38,404 nucleotides of DNA from Desulfurobacteriaceae bacterium (lineage in GTDB: Bacteria; Aquificota; Aquificia; Desulfurobacteriales; Desulfurobacteriaceae), in NCBI GenBank assembly GCA_027063785.1, contig JAMORC010000021.1, positions 1-38,404 of the forward strand, in the 5' to 3' direction. Within the stretch, counting starts at the first letter, position 1, and every line of letters begins with the position of its first letter. The position numbers and the translations under genes were made by a program. The notes beneath the pieces were generated by a model. The model ran no database searches. It had not been told where the DNA came from and was given only the letters and a program-made list of their open reading frames with translations. This document shows positions 16,305-24,929 of the stretch, piece by piece.

Positions 16305-17339
16305 TCAGAACACTTTTATTCCCGATTCTTCTGTAACTCTACCAACTACGGAAAACTGCCTGCAGTTCCTGTTTTTAAGCTCGCTTAAAAGGCTGTCCAG
16401 CCTGCTTTCCGGCACCGACATGAGGAGTCCTCCGGATGTTTGGGGGTCAAATAGAAGCATCTTCCTGTCCTCGTTTACTCCTTCAAAGGAGACGGCTTTT
16501 CCGACGTAGTCAATGTTCTCATACGTGGCTGCCGGAAGCAGTCCCATTGAGGCAAACTCCTCTGCTCCGGAGATGAAGAGAAATTTATCCGAATAAATCT
16601 CGGCTCCTACACCGCTGAACCTGACCATTTCGTATAAGTGTCCGAGGAAGCCGAATCCTGTAACGTCCGTGCAGGCATTTACTCCGACGGAGATCATCGC
16701 TTCAGACGCATTTTTGTTTAGCTCTTTCATTACTTCCGTTACTTCTTCTACCTGTTCCGGAGTGGCCATGTCTGCCTTTATTGCAGTTGTCAGGACGCCT
16801 ATGCCTAGAGGTTTTGTGTAAACGAGAACATCTCCCGGCTTTGCCGTGGAGTTCCTGATAATCCTTTCGGGATGAGTTACTCCTGTAACTGCAAGGCCGT
16901 ACTTTGTCTCAAGGTCTTCAACCGTGTGGCCTCCCACGAGCGTTACGGTTGCTTCCTTTAGCTTCTCTGCACCGCCTTCAATAATCCTTTTCAGGTAGTC
17001 AAAAGGAACTTTGCACGTGTCAAACATGACGAGGTTTATGGCCGTTATGGGTTTAGCTCCCATTGCGTAAATATCGGAAAGTGCGTTGGCAACAGCAATT
17101 TGACCGTAGTCAAATGGGTCATCGACGACGGGGGTTATAAAGTCTGCGGTTTGGACGAGAGCCAGCTCCTCTGAAATCTTGTAAACTCCGGCATCCTCGG
17201 AAGTTTCAATTCCTACAAGGAGGTTCTCGTCCTTGAAAAACGCTATCCCCTTTAGAGCCTTTTCAAGCCCGACCGGGCTTAACTTTGCTCCTCAGCCGGA
17301 AGCTCTTACCGTTTGTGTAAGCTTAAATTTCCTTTCCAT
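16305..17339 (-). CDS. selD: selenide, water dikinase, a selenocysteine-containing SelD
   Basis: Makes selenophosphate from selenide and ATP for selenocysteine and selenouridine synthesis. The full frame is 344 residues: ATG at 17339 (two bases after queC, with GGAG upstream), then MERKFKLTQTVRASG, in-frame TGA (17294-17292) as residue 16, GAKL and on without a break to 16305. Position 16 followed by GxK is exactly the catalytic Cys/Sec site of SelD (Cys17 and Lys20 in E. coli). A SECIS-like hairpin follows the TGA. Downstream DDPFDYGQIAVANALSD, GGHT and FGFLGHLYE are typical of SelD. Read as stop, the TGA would leave a pseudogene or a false start at 17063. Confidence 0.93.
17255..17294 (-). 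promoter_or_regulatory. UGA selenocysteine codon and bacterial SECIS-like hairpin
   Basis: On the minus strand the TGA (17294-17292) is followed nine bases later by an 8-bp stem, TTAAGCCC / GGGCTTGA (one G-U pair), closed by a GGUC loop at 17274-17271. A lower GAGC/GCTC pairing (17290-17287 with 17258-17255) can close a symmetric 6x6 internal loop below it. The UGA-to-loop distance of 17 bases and the GGU-type loop match bacterial SECIS elements read by SelB, such as that of fdhF. Confidence 0.82.
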
Positions 17340-17341
17340 TT

Positions 17342-18049
17342 TCACTCCGTGATCTTCCCTTCCTTCTTGAGCCGTTCTATTAGGTGATCCTCTGCCCCGG
17401 CTTCTGCCCAGCCCTTTGCCCTGAGAAGGCAACTGTCGCACTCCATACAGGGAACTTCGCTTCCTCTGTAGCAGGAAACGGAGTAGGAGTAGTCGGCGCC
17501 CAGTGATAGTCCCAGCTTGATTATTTCTCCTTTCGTAAGGTTGATGAGGGGAGCGTGGATTTTCCACTTTTTCCCTTCGGCTCCTATCTTGGTGCCCCTG
17601 TTGAGGGCTTCTTCCATTGCTGATAGGAATTCTGACCTGCAGTCGGGATAGCCGCTGTAATCCACGACGTTCCAGCCCCCGACAAGCTCGGTCGTACCCT
17701 TTGCTTCTGCGTAGGCTGCGGCTATTGATATGAAAATTCCGTTCCTGAAGGGAACGTAGGTTGAGGGGATTCCCCTGCTTAGCACCTCTTCGACCGATTT
17801 TGTCCTTGGAACTTCCATTTTTAGATCTGTAAGTGCGGAAGCTCCGATTTTCGACAGGTCGACTTCAAATATCATGTGTTCATCGACTCCGGCATTCTTT
17901 GCCGTAATCTTTGCCATTTCGACTTCAATCGAGTGGCGCTGTCCGTACGCAAATGTAATTGCGTAGACCTTTTCAAACTCTTTTCTTGCCCAGTAAAGGG
18001 CTGTTGTGGAGTCAAGGCCGCCGGAGAATATGACGACTGCCGATTTCAC
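17342..18049 (-). CDS. queC: 7-cyano-7-deazaguanine synthase QueC
   Basis: Converts 7-carboxy-7-deazaguanine to preQ0 with ATP and ammonia, for queuosine in tRNA. The 235 residues have the PP-loop [22 protein letters not shown], and the C-terminal zinc site [16 protein letters not shown] (four cysteines). GTG start at 18049 with AGGAG eight bases upstream. It is the first gene of the long leftward operon. No other queuosine gene is in the window. Confidence 0.95.
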   Translation of the reverse strand: MKSAVVIFSGGLDSTTALYWARKEFEKVYAITFAYGQRHSIEVEMAKITAKNAGVDEHMIFEVDLSKIGASALTDLKMEVPRTKSVEEVLSRGIPSTYVPFRNGIFISIAAAYAEAKGTTELVGGWNVVDYSGYPDCRSEFLSAMEEALNRGTKIGAEGKKWKIHAPLINLTKGEIIKLGLSLGADYSYSVSCYRGSEVPCMECDSCLLRAKGWAEAGAEDHLIERLKKEGKITE

Positions 18050-18083
18050 TTTTCTGTCTCCTAAGTATTTTGGTTAAAATAGA

Positions 18084-18111
18084 ATACTATATATAGCCTC
18101 CAAATTTCCAA
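18084..18111 (-). promoter_or_regulatory. possible promoter for the queC-selD-rimO operon
   Basis: On the minus strand TTGGAA (18111-18106), a 16-base spacer and TAGTAT (18089-18084) would give a leader of roughly 28 bases before the queC GTG. The region is AT-rich with overlapping TATA-like hexamers, so the exact -10 is uncertain. Confidence 0.35.
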
Positions 18112-18165
18112 GTGTTTTTGTTTCGTAGAGGTTCTTCCTCGTGCTGAAATCCCTTGCACTTCGGT

Positions 18166-18194
18166 TTGACTGAACCTTTAACTCAAAATAAAAT
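18166..18194 (+). promoter_or_regulatory. sigma-70 type promoter for glyQ-glyS-ppdK
   Basis: TTGACT (18166-18171), exactly 17 bases, then TAAAAT (18189-18194). Transcription should begin near 18201, giving a 5' leader of about 30 bases. This is the best consensus promoter in the window. No T-box leader fits in so short a space. Confidence 0.7.
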
Positions 18195-18230
18195 TACGGC
18201 GACGAAGAGTACTTATACAGCGGAGGAGCT

Positions 18231-19103
18231 TTGACCTTTCAGGAGTTAATATTTGCCCTCCAGAATTATTGGGCCTCAAAGGGCTGTATAATCGCCAGCA
18301 GCTACGATGTTGAACAGGGTGCAGGAACTATGCACCCCTTTACCTTTTTAAAAGTTTTAGGCAAAGAACCTTGGAGAGTTGCATACGTTCAGCCCTGCCG
18401 AAGGCCGGCAGACGGCCGCTACGGGGAAAACCCCAACAGGCTTCAGCACTACTTCCAATTTCAAGTAATCCTTAAACCTTCCCCTACAGACTCTCAGGAA
18501 CTTTATCTCGGAAGCCTTGAGGCTCTTGGAATAAACCCGAGGGAACATGACATAAGGTTTGTAGAAGACGACTGGGAGTCGCCTACCTTGGGGGCTTGGG
18601 GCCTCGGATGGGAGGTGTGGCTTGACGGTATGGAAATTACCCAGTTCACCTACTTCCAGCAGGCGGGAGGGATAACCCTCGATCCGGTTTCCGTAGAAAT
18701 TACCTACGGCCTGGAAAGAATAGCCATGTACATTCAGGGAGTGGACAGCGTTTACGATATAGTGTGGACAGAGGGCGTCAAGTACGGGGATCTTTATAGG
18801 GAGAATGAGTACCAGTGGTCGGTTTACAACTTCGAGAAAGCCGATACGGAGATGCTCTTTAATCTCTTTGCCACTTTTGAGAAGGAGTCAGAAAGGCTGA
18901 TAAAGGAAGGACTTGTCCTTCCTGCTTATGATTACTGTCTCAAGTGCTCTCACGTCTTTAACCTGCTTGATGCAAGAGGAGCCATATCCGTTGCCGAAAG
19001 GGCGGCTTTTATAGGGAGGGTGAGAAGGCTTGCTTCAATGTGCGCACGAAAGTATTTAGAGATTGAAGAGGGAAGAAGTGAAGGCCAAAGAGTTTCTCCT
19101 TGA
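18231..19103 (+). CDS. glyQ: glycyl-tRNA synthetase alpha subunit
   Basis: Catalytic subunit of the bacterial alpha2beta2 glycyl-tRNA synthetase. The 290 residues start with the very conserved [18 protein letters not shown] and contain the class II motifs ([50 protein letters not shown]-like). The start is TTG at 18231 with GGAGGAG just upstream. Overlaps glyS. Confidence 0.96.
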   Translation: MTFQELIFALQNYWASKGCIIASSYDVEQGAGTMHPFTFLKVLGKEPWRVAYVQPCRRPADGRYGENPNRLQHYFQFQVILKPSPTDSQELYLGSLEALGINPREHDIRFVEDDWESPTLGAWGLGWEVWLDGMEITQFTYFQQAGGITLDPVSVEITYGLERIAMYIQGVDSVYDIVWTEGVKYGDLYRENEYQWSVYNFEKADTEMLFNLFATFEKESERLIKEGLVLPAYDYCLKCSHVFNLLDARGAISVAERAAFIGRVRRLASMCARKYLEIEEGRSEGQRVSP

Positions 19104-21147
19104 AATAGGTACGGAAGAGCTTCCAGCCTCATTCATTAAACCTGCCCTTTCCTTTTTGAAAGAGCGCTTCTGCTCCCTTTTGGAGGAGAATTATTTAACA
19201 CCTGGGGGCGTGGAAGTTCACGGCACTCCCAGGAGGTTGATACTCCTTGCCTATGATATACCGGAAGTTCAGCCGGACAGGGAGGAACTGATAGTAGGTC
19301 CTTCCGTGAAGGCCGCCTTCGACCGGGAAGGTAGGCCGACAAAAGCGGCCGAGGGTTTTGCCCGTTCGAAGGGTGTAAAGGTTGAGGATCTTGTAAGAGT
19401 AACCGATCCTCCCGGAAGGAAGGGAGAATACGTTGCTGTTAAAAGGCTCGTTAGGGGGAGGCCTGCAGTTGAAGTCCTGAAAGAGCTTCTCCCTCAGCTC
19501 ATCCTATCTATTCCCTTTAGAAAGAGCATGAAGTGGGGAGAGGGGAAAATAAGGTTTGCAAGGCCGATAAGGTGGATCTTGGCCGTGTACGGAAGTGAAA
19601 CCGTTGGATTTGAGATAGACGGTATCAGGAGTTCCAACGTTTCCTTCGGTCACAGGTTTCTTGCCCCGGAACCTTTCATAGTTGAAAACCCGGCCGGCTT
19701 TCTGGAGGAGCTTGAAGAGAGATTTGTCGTCGCCGATATCGAAAAAAGGAAGGCTCTGATTATTGACGGGGCTGAAACGCTTGCCGGGCGCGTTGGGGGG
19801 AAGCTCCTTGAGGACGAAGATTTGCTGGACGAGGTAACGAATCTGGTTGAGTTTCCATATCCGATACTCGGCTCCTTTGAAGAGGAATTTCTGTCGCTTC
19901 CCGAGGAAGTGCCCGTTGTAGTTATGAAGGATCACCAGAAATTCTTTTCGGTGGTAGACAGCGAAGGGAAACTCCTTAACTACTTTGTCGGAATTTCAAA
20001 CATAAAGCCCGTTGACGATTCTGTTGTCCGAGCTGGCTATGAGAAAGTATTGAGGGCTAGGCTCTCCGATGCCCTCTTTTTCTTTAATGAGGATCGTAAG
20101 AGAAAGCTCGAAGAGAGGGTTCCTGCCCTTAAAGGGATTGTTTTTCATGAGAAGCTTGGAACAATGCTTGATAAAACGGGAAGGCTCGAAAGCCTTGCTC
20201 CTGCTGTTTCGGAAGGGCTCGGCTTTGACGGGAAGGAAAAGGTTACCAGGGCTGCGCACCTTTCAAAGGCCGACCTTTTGACGGAGATGGTGAACGAGTT
20301 TCCGGAGCTTCAGGGTACTATGGGTAAGCACTACGCCCTGCTTGACGGGGAAGACCCTGAAGTTGCCGAGGCTATAGAAGAGCATTACCTTCCTCGCTTT
20401 TCTGGGGACAAGGTTGCAAAGACAAAGACCGGTATTGCCCTTGCTGTTGCCGAAAAGCTCGACAACTTGGCCGGGTTCTTCGGCGTTGGAATAAAACCTA
20501 CCGGTTCCGCAGATCCGTTTTCCCTCAGAAGGAACGCCCTCGGGCTTATTCAAACCCTCATTGAGAACAAGTTAGACCTGAACCTTCTGCCGTTGATACA
20601 AGAAGCAGTTTTCCTCTATAAAGAACAGGGAATAGACCTGAGCAGTGAGACTGCCGAGGAAGTTCTGTCGTTCATCGTTGATAGGGAGAAAGTATTTCTG
20701 AAGGAAAAGGGCTTCAGGCCTGATACCGTAGAAGCGGTCTTATCCGTAAGCGACAATCCCTACGATGCTTTTCTGAAGGTCAAGGCCATAGACAGATTAA
20801 GGGAGAGGGAAGCCTTTGAAGAAGTTCTCATTACCATGAGGCGTGTCGTTAACATAATACCTTCCGGCTTTTCACCTGTTCCTTTCGAGCCGGAAGGCAA
20901 GTACGAAGAAGAGCTTTACCGGAAGTTTCTTGAAGTGAGAGAACAGCTTCGGGGGCTTGTTAAAAGAGGAGACTACGAAGGAGCACTGCTCCTTATTAGG
21001 GAGTTGAAGCCTTATGTTGATAGGTTCTTTGATAACGTCATGGTTATGGATAAGGACGAAAACGTCAGAAACAGAAGGCTCAGCCTTCTCTTTGAAATTG
21101 CCCGAGAACTTATGAAAATAGCCGACTTTTCAAAACTCGTCTTTTAA
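19078..21147 (+). CDS. glyS: glycyl-tRNA synthetase beta subunit
   Basis: tRNA-recognising partner of GlyQ. About 689 residues, with the conserved N-terminal [13 protein letters not shown], the HD-like middle and the C-terminal anticodon-binding region. I prefer the GTG at 19078 ([11 protein letters not shown]), which has GAGGGA four bases upstream and matches the family N-terminus. A TTG at 19063 would add five residues but has a weaker site. Either way it overlaps glyQ, by 26 or 41 bases. Confidence 0.93.
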   Translation: MKAKEFLLEIGTEELPASFIKPALSFLKERFCSLLEENYLTPGGVEVHGTPRRLILLAYDIPEVQPDREELIVGPSVKAAFDREGRPTKAAEGFARSKGVKVEDLVRVTDPPGRKGEYVAVKRLVRGRPAVEVLKELLPQLILSIPFRKSMKWGEGKIRFARPIRWILAVYGSETVGFEIDGIRSSNVSFGHRFLAPEPFIVENPAGFLEELEERFVVADIEKRKALIIDGAETLAGRVGGKLLEDEDLLDEVTNLVEFPYPILGSFEEEFLSLPEEVPVVVMKDHQKFFSVVDSEGKLLNYFVGISNIKPVDDSVVRAGYEKVLRARLSDALFFFNEDRKRKLEERVPALKGIVFHEKLGTMLDKTGRLESLAPAVSEGLGFDGKEKVTRAAHLSKADLLTEMVNEFPELQGTMGKHYALLDGEDPEVAEAIEEHYLPRFSGDKVAKTKTGIALAVAEKLDNLAGFFGVGIKPTGSADPFSLRRNALGLIQTLIENKLDLNLLPLIQEAVFLYKEQGIDLSSETAEEVLSFIVDREKVFLKEKGFRPDTVEAVLSVSDNPYDAFLKVKAIDRLREREAFEEVLITMRRVVNIIPSGFSPVPFEPEGKYEEELYRKFLEVREQLRGLVKRGDYEGALLLIRELKPYVDRFFDNVMVMDKDENVRNRRLSLLFEIARELMKIADFSKLVF

Positions 21148-21159
21148 GGGGGCGGCGCA

Positions 21160-23847
21160 ATGCAGAAGAAAATGGTTTACTACTTCGGCGGAGGTAAGGC
21201 CGAAGGAAAGGCCGACATGAAGATGCTCCTCGGAGGCAAGGGTGCCAACCTTGCCGAGATGACTAACTTGGGTCTTCCTGTTCCACCCGGAATAACAATA
21301 ACAACGGAAGTCTGTAAGGAATACTACAAGCTGGGAAAGCAGTTCCCCGAAGGGATGTGGGAACAGGTTCTCGAAGGTCTCAGGAAAATTGAAGAGGAGA
21401 TGGGCAAGAAGTTCGGGGATAGGAAAAATCCCCTCCTCGTTTCGGTCAGGTCGGGGGCGCCCGTATCGATGCCGGGAATGATGGACACGATTCTCAACCT
21501 GGGACTTAACGACGAGACCGTTAAGGGACTTGCCGAGTCAACGGGGAATGAAAGGTTTGCCTGGGACTCTTACAGGCGCTTCATTCAGATGTTTGGAAAC
21601 GTCGTTATGGGAATTCCCCATGAAAAGTTTGAGGAGATCCTGGAAGAGAAGAAGAAGGAAGTGGGGGCAAAGCAGGACGTTGACTTGACGGCAGAAGACT
21701 TAAAAGACGTAGTTGCCCGCTATAAAGAGCTTGTGAAAAGGGAGACGGGGAAGGAGTTTCCTCAGGATCCCTACGAACAGCTCAAGATGGCCATAAGGGC
21801 GGTGTTTGACTCCTGGAACAACCCGAGGGCAATTAAGTACAGGGAGATTAACAAGATACCCGAAGATTACGGAACTGCCGTTAACATCGTTGCCATGGTT
21901 TTCGGGAACATGGGGGATACTTCGGGAACGGGCGTTGCTTTTACCAGGAACCCCTCTACCGGGGAGAACGTATTTTACGGGGAATACCTTAAGAACGCCC
22001 AAGGGGAGGACGTTGTTGCCGGAATAAGGACTCCCCAGCCTCTTACCGTGGCCCAAAAGTCCGACAGTGATCAGACGTCTCTGGAAGAGGAATTCCCCGA
22101 GGTTTACCAGGAGCTTCTCAAAATCAGGGATATCCTGGAAAAACACTACAGGGACATGCAGGACATAGAATTCACGATAGAAAACGGAAGGCTATGGATG
22201 CTCCAAACCCGTGCCGGTAAGAGGACGGCGAGGGCAGCCGTAAAGATTGCTGTTGATATGGTGAAAGAAGGGCTTATATCGAAAGAAGAAGCCATAATGA
22301 GGGTTGATCCCGCCCTTATAAACCAGCTGCTCCACCCCATGATTGACGAGGAAGACAGGAAGAGGGCAATCGAGGAAGGAAGGCTCATAGCAAAAGGGCT
22401 TCCCGCTGCTCCTGGAGCTGTCAGCGGAAAAGTGGTCTTTAATGCCGATGATGCAGTTGAGCTTGCTGAAAAAGGAGAAAAGGTTATTCTCGTAAGGCAC
22501 GAAACCTCCCCCGAAGATATTCACGGAATGCACGCGGCTGAAGGGATACTGACGGCAAGGGGAGGAATGACCTCCCACGCCGCTGTCGTTGCAAGGGGAA
22601 TGGGTAAGACCTGCATCGTGGGTGCCGAGTCGATAGAGGTTGACTACGAAAAGGAGGAGTTCAGGGTCGGCGGTATTACCGTGAAGAAGGGAGAGGTCAT
22701 AACCTTAAACGGTTCAACCGGAGAGGTTTTCCACGGAGAGGTAAAGACGATACCTGCCCAGATTTCCGGGGAGTTTGAAGAGCTTATGAAGTGGGCTGAC
22801 GAAATAAGGGATCTCAGGGTAAGGGTCAATGCCGACACTCCGGAAGACGCAAAGCAGGGAAGGGAGTTCGGAGCCGAAGGAATAGGACTCTGTAGGACAG
22901 AGCACATGTTCTTTAAGGAAGAGAGAATCCCGGTTGTCAGGGAGATGATACTGGCCAAGACGGAGGAGGAGAGAAAGAAGGCGCTTGAGAAGCTCCTTCC
23001 CATGCAGAGGGAGGACTTTATAGCCATATTCGAAGTTATGGACGGTCTTCCGGTGAACATTAGGCTTCTTGATCCGCCCCTTCACGAGTTCCTCCCGAAG
23101 ACAGAAGAGGAGTTTGAAAGGACTTCGAAGGAGATGGGGCTTCCCGTTGAGGAACTCAAGAAGAGGGCTGAAGAGCTTCACGAAGTCAACCCGATGCTGG
23201 GATTGAGGGGATCGAGGCTCGGAATTGCTTATCCGGAAATTTACGAAATGCAGGTAAGGGCAATTCTTGAAGCTGCCTGCCACTGCAAAAAGAACGGTGT
23301 GAAAGTCCTTCCCGAGATAATGCTGCCGCTCATTGCCGACGATAGGGAGCTTTACGAGCTTAAGAAACTTGTCGATAGAGTTGCAGCCGAGGTCTTTACG
23401 GAGACGGGCGTTGAGGTAGAGTACCAGGTCGGAACGATGGTAGAAGTTCCGAGGGCTGCTCTCATAGCTGACCAGCTTGCAAGGTATGCTCAGTACTTCT
23501 CCTTTGGAACAAACGACCTGACTCAGATGACATTCGGCCTTTCGAGAGACGATGCCGGCAAGTTCATAGGAAGGTACGTGGAGCTTGGAATACTTAAAGG
23601 TGATCCCTTTATGCACATAGATGAAAATGGAGTGGGAAGGCTCATTCAGCTGGCGGTTGAAAAAGGTAACGAGACCAGGCCCGGCATAAAGACGGGAATC
23701 TGCGGTGAACACGGAGGAGATCCGAGATCCATAAACTTCTTCCAAAAAGTCGGTGTCAACTACGTCAGTCCGTCGCCGTTCAGAGTTCCGATTGCAAGGC
23801 TTGCAGCGGCTCAGGCAAAGATAAGGCAGAAAAGGGGCGAGATTTAA
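21160..23847 (+). CDS. ppdK: pyruvate, phosphate dikinase
   Basis: Reversibly converts pyruvate, ATP and phosphate to phosphoenolpyruvate, AMP and pyrophosphate; in an autotroph it feeds gluconeogenesis from pyruvate (inference). The 895 residues contain the N-terminal ATP-grasp domain (GGKGANLAEM, SVRSGAPVSMPGMMDT), the swivelling phospho-histidine domain with H473 in GGMTSHAAV, and the C-terminal PEP/pyruvate barrel with C848 in GICGEHGGDP. The threonine (T471) that regulates the plant enzyme is also present. It starts 12 bases after glyS and is followed by a terminator. Confidence 0.96.
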   Translation: MQKKMVYYFGGGKAEGKADMKMLLGGKGANLAEMTNLGLPVPPGITITTEVCKEYYKLGKQFPEGMWEQVLEGLRKIEEEMGKKFGDRKNPLLVSVRSGAPVSMPGMMDTILNLGLNDETVKGLAESTGNERFAWDSYRRFIQMFGNVVMGIPHEKFEEILEEKKKEVGAKQDVDLTAEDLKDVVARYKELVKRETGKEFPQDPYEQLKMAIRAVFDSWNNPRAIKYREINKIPEDYGTAVNIVAMVFGNMGDTSGTGVAFTRNPSTGENVFYGEYLKNAQGEDVVAGIRTPQPLTVAQKSDSDQTSLEEEFPEVYQELLKIRDILEKHYRDMQDIEFTIENGRLWMLQTRAGKRTARAAVKIAVDMVKEGLISKEEAIMRVDPALINQLLHPMIDEEDRKRAIEEGRLIAKGLPAAPGAVSGKVVFNADDAVELAEKGEKVILVRHETSPEDIHGMHAAEGILTARGGMTSHAAVVARGMGKTCIVGAESIEVDYEKEEFRVGGITVKKGEVITLNGSTGEVFHGEVKTIPAQISGEFEELMKWADEIRDLRVRVNADTPEDAKQGREFGAEGIGLCRTEHMFFKEERIPVVREMILAKTEEERKKALEKLLPMQREDFIAIFEVMDGLPVNIRLLDPPLHEFLPKTEEEFERTSKEMGLPVEELKKRAEELHEVNPMLGLRGSRLGIAYPEIYEMQVRAILEAACHCKKNGVKVLPEIMLPLIADDRELYELKKLVDRVAAEVFTETGVEVEYQVGTMVEVPRAALIADQLARYAQYFSFGTNDLTQMTFGLSRDDAGKFIGRYVELGILKGDPFMHIDENGVGRLIQLAVEKGNETRPGIKTGICGEHGGDPRSINFFQKVGVNYVSPSPFRVPIARLAAAQAKIRQKRGEI

Positions 23848-23849
23848 CC

Positions 23850-23873
23850 GGGGGCTTCTGCCCCCTTTAACTT
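23850..23873 (+). terminator. intrinsic terminator after ppdK
   Basis: GGGGGC (23850-23855), loop TTCT, GCCCCC (23860-23865), followed by the T-rich TTTAACTTT. The stem is strong and the T-tract is broken, so some read-through into the next small gene is likely. Confidence 0.75.
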
Positions 23874-23886
23874 TCTCGGAGGGGCT

Positions 23887-24132
23887 TTGAGGTTAGAAGT
23901 TTACAGTAAGTCCGGAGATCTGATTGCCGGCTGGGAAGTCGATGAAAGTGATTGTTCTTATTTCAGGGAAAAGAATGATGAAGAAATTCTGCTTGAGGTT
24001 GCCGGCATGATTTCCGCTGCCCTTAAGGCAGAGGAGGGATTAGACCTTACTCCTATTATGGTTTTAAGGGAAATTGGAAAATTAGTCATTTGCGGAAGAG
24101 AAGTGGAGATAGGCGGGAACCCCGCCTTTTAG
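23887..24132 (+). CDS. 81-residue acidic protein of unknown function
   Basis: Small soluble protein with a TTG start at 23887 and CGGAGGGG just before it. Strand-rich start (RLEVYSKSGDLIAGWEVDE), helical centre, then REVEIGG. No family recognised. It lies between two terminators with no promoter of its own visible, so it probably depends on read-through from ppdK. The last codons (GGNPAF) are built from the next terminator hairpin, so the gene end and its transcription stop coincide. Confidence 0.65.
   Translation: MRLEVYSKSGDLIAGWEVDESDCSYFREKNDEEILLEVAGMISAALKAEEGLDLTPIMVLREIGKLVICGREVEIGGNPAF
24112..24130 (+). terminator. terminator inside the end of the 81-residue gene
   Basis: GGCGGG (24112-24117), loop AAC, CCCGCC (24121-24126), then TTTT (24127-24130). 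The stop codon TAG overlaps the last T. The minus-strand reading lacks a T-tract, so it serves only the rightward gene. Confidence 0.7.
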
Positions 24133-24137
24133 ATGCC

Positions 24138-24326
24138 TCAGCCGAAAGCAGTGCAGCTTCCGCCAGAAGTCCCTGAATCCCCTCCGACAGCACAGGCCGA
24201 AACTTTCTTAACTACTTTCTCGGAACCGCACTCCGGGCATTTCACCTGAGAAATCTGAGAGTAAGAGAGGAGGAACTTTTCAAATTCCTTTCCGCATTCC
24301 TGACACTTAAACTCATAGATGGGCAT
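24138..24326 (-). CDS. FmdB-family zinc ribbon protein
   Basis: 62 residues: MPIYEFKCQECGKEFE, a second CPECGS pair, then a Gly/Ser tail (GGDSGTSGGSC). This is the standard FmdB/regulatory zinc-ribbon form, with four cysteines binding one zinc. The function is poorly known despite the old link to an amidase regulator. GGAGG precedes the ATG at 24326. It is convergent with the 81-residue gene (gap 5 bases) and divergent from the ferritin-like gene. Confidence 0.9.
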   Translation of the reverse strand: MPIYEFKCQECGKEFEKFLLSYSQISQVKCPECGSEKVVKKVSACAVGGDSGTSGGSCTAFG

Positions 24327-24407
24327 TCTTAACCTCCGCTTTGAATATAATAAATAGCGGGCGCTTAATAAGATAGGGTTATCCTTTTAAACTGCAACGG
24401 AGTAGTC

Positions 24408-24929
24408 ATGGATAGGGGAAGAAGGAAGGCTTTGAAGCTTCTCTTCGGAACGCTTGCATCTCAGGTTTTGATTAAACCTGCGTCTGCTGTTAAAACGGGG
24501 GATGCATTTATAAACCTCTGTAATTTGGCCATATCCCACGAATATGGGGCGATAGTTCAGTACATCAATCACAGCGGAGTTATTTCGGACCACAAGTTGG
24601 ACAGTGTTTTCATGATGAACATGAAGGATGAGATTGTTCATGCCAGATCTATAACGGAATTTGTGCTTAAGGAAGGAGGAACTCCGACCGTCGGCATCTG
24701 GCCGCCACAGACCGGGAAGGATCCGGTTACACTGATAAAGGAAGATATAGCCGGTGAAACTGCTGCCATTAATCTCTATCAGCAAATTCTTGATATGCCC
24801 GAATCCCGGAAGTTCAGGGATGCTGTATACAAGTTTTTGAGGAATGAAATTGAACACAGAAAAAGGCTTAAGAAGCTACTTAAGGAATTTTCGGAAAAAC
24901 CTGAAGTTAAGGGCAGGAAGGCTCTATAA
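24408..24929 (+). CDS. Tat-exported ferritin-like diiron protein
   Basis: 173 residues. The N-terminus DRGRRKALKLLFGTLASQ is a twin-arginine signal (R5-R6), probably cleaved after KPASA. The rest is a four-helix ferritin-like bundle with a full diiron set: E45 (HEYG), E75-x2-H78 (DEIVHA), E117 (AGETAA) and E147-x2-H150 (NEIEH). Family members store or oxidise iron, or detoxify peroxide; export as a folded protein suggests the periplasm. The gene overlaps the HD-GYP gene by up to 86 bases, an unusually long overlap. Confidence 0.8.
   Translation: MDRGRRKALKLLFGTLASQVLIKPASAVKTGDAFINLCNLAISHEYGAIVQYINHSGVISDHKLDSVFMMNMKDEIVHARSITEFVLKEGGTPTVGIWPPQTGKDPVTLIKEDIAGETAAINLYQQILDMPESRKFRDAVYKFLRNEIEHRKRLKKLLKEFSEKPEVKGRKAL

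Noticed and set aside
16305-17063. selD as a truncated pseudogene or late start at 17063
   Set aside because: The frame upstream is intact to a good ATG and ribosome site and encodes all conserved SelD N-terminal segments; only a Sec codon interrupts it.
17292-17567. 91-codon minus-strand ORF ending at the selD TGA
   Set aside because: Its first part is a shadow of queC in another frame; only its last 15 codons are real, being the N-terminus of selD before the Sec codon.
18050-18230. preQ1 riboswitch before queC or T-box before glyQ
   Set aside because: The predicted leaders are about 28-30 bases, too short for a T-box. I see no convincing preQ1 fold, only a GAGG/CCTC mini-hairpin.
22714-23745. 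Long antisense frame (343 codons) opposite ppdK
   Set aside because: A shadow frame of the well-conserved ppdK; no ribosome site, no plausible domain. The same holds for antisense frames in trmFO, glyS, atpB and mnmC2.
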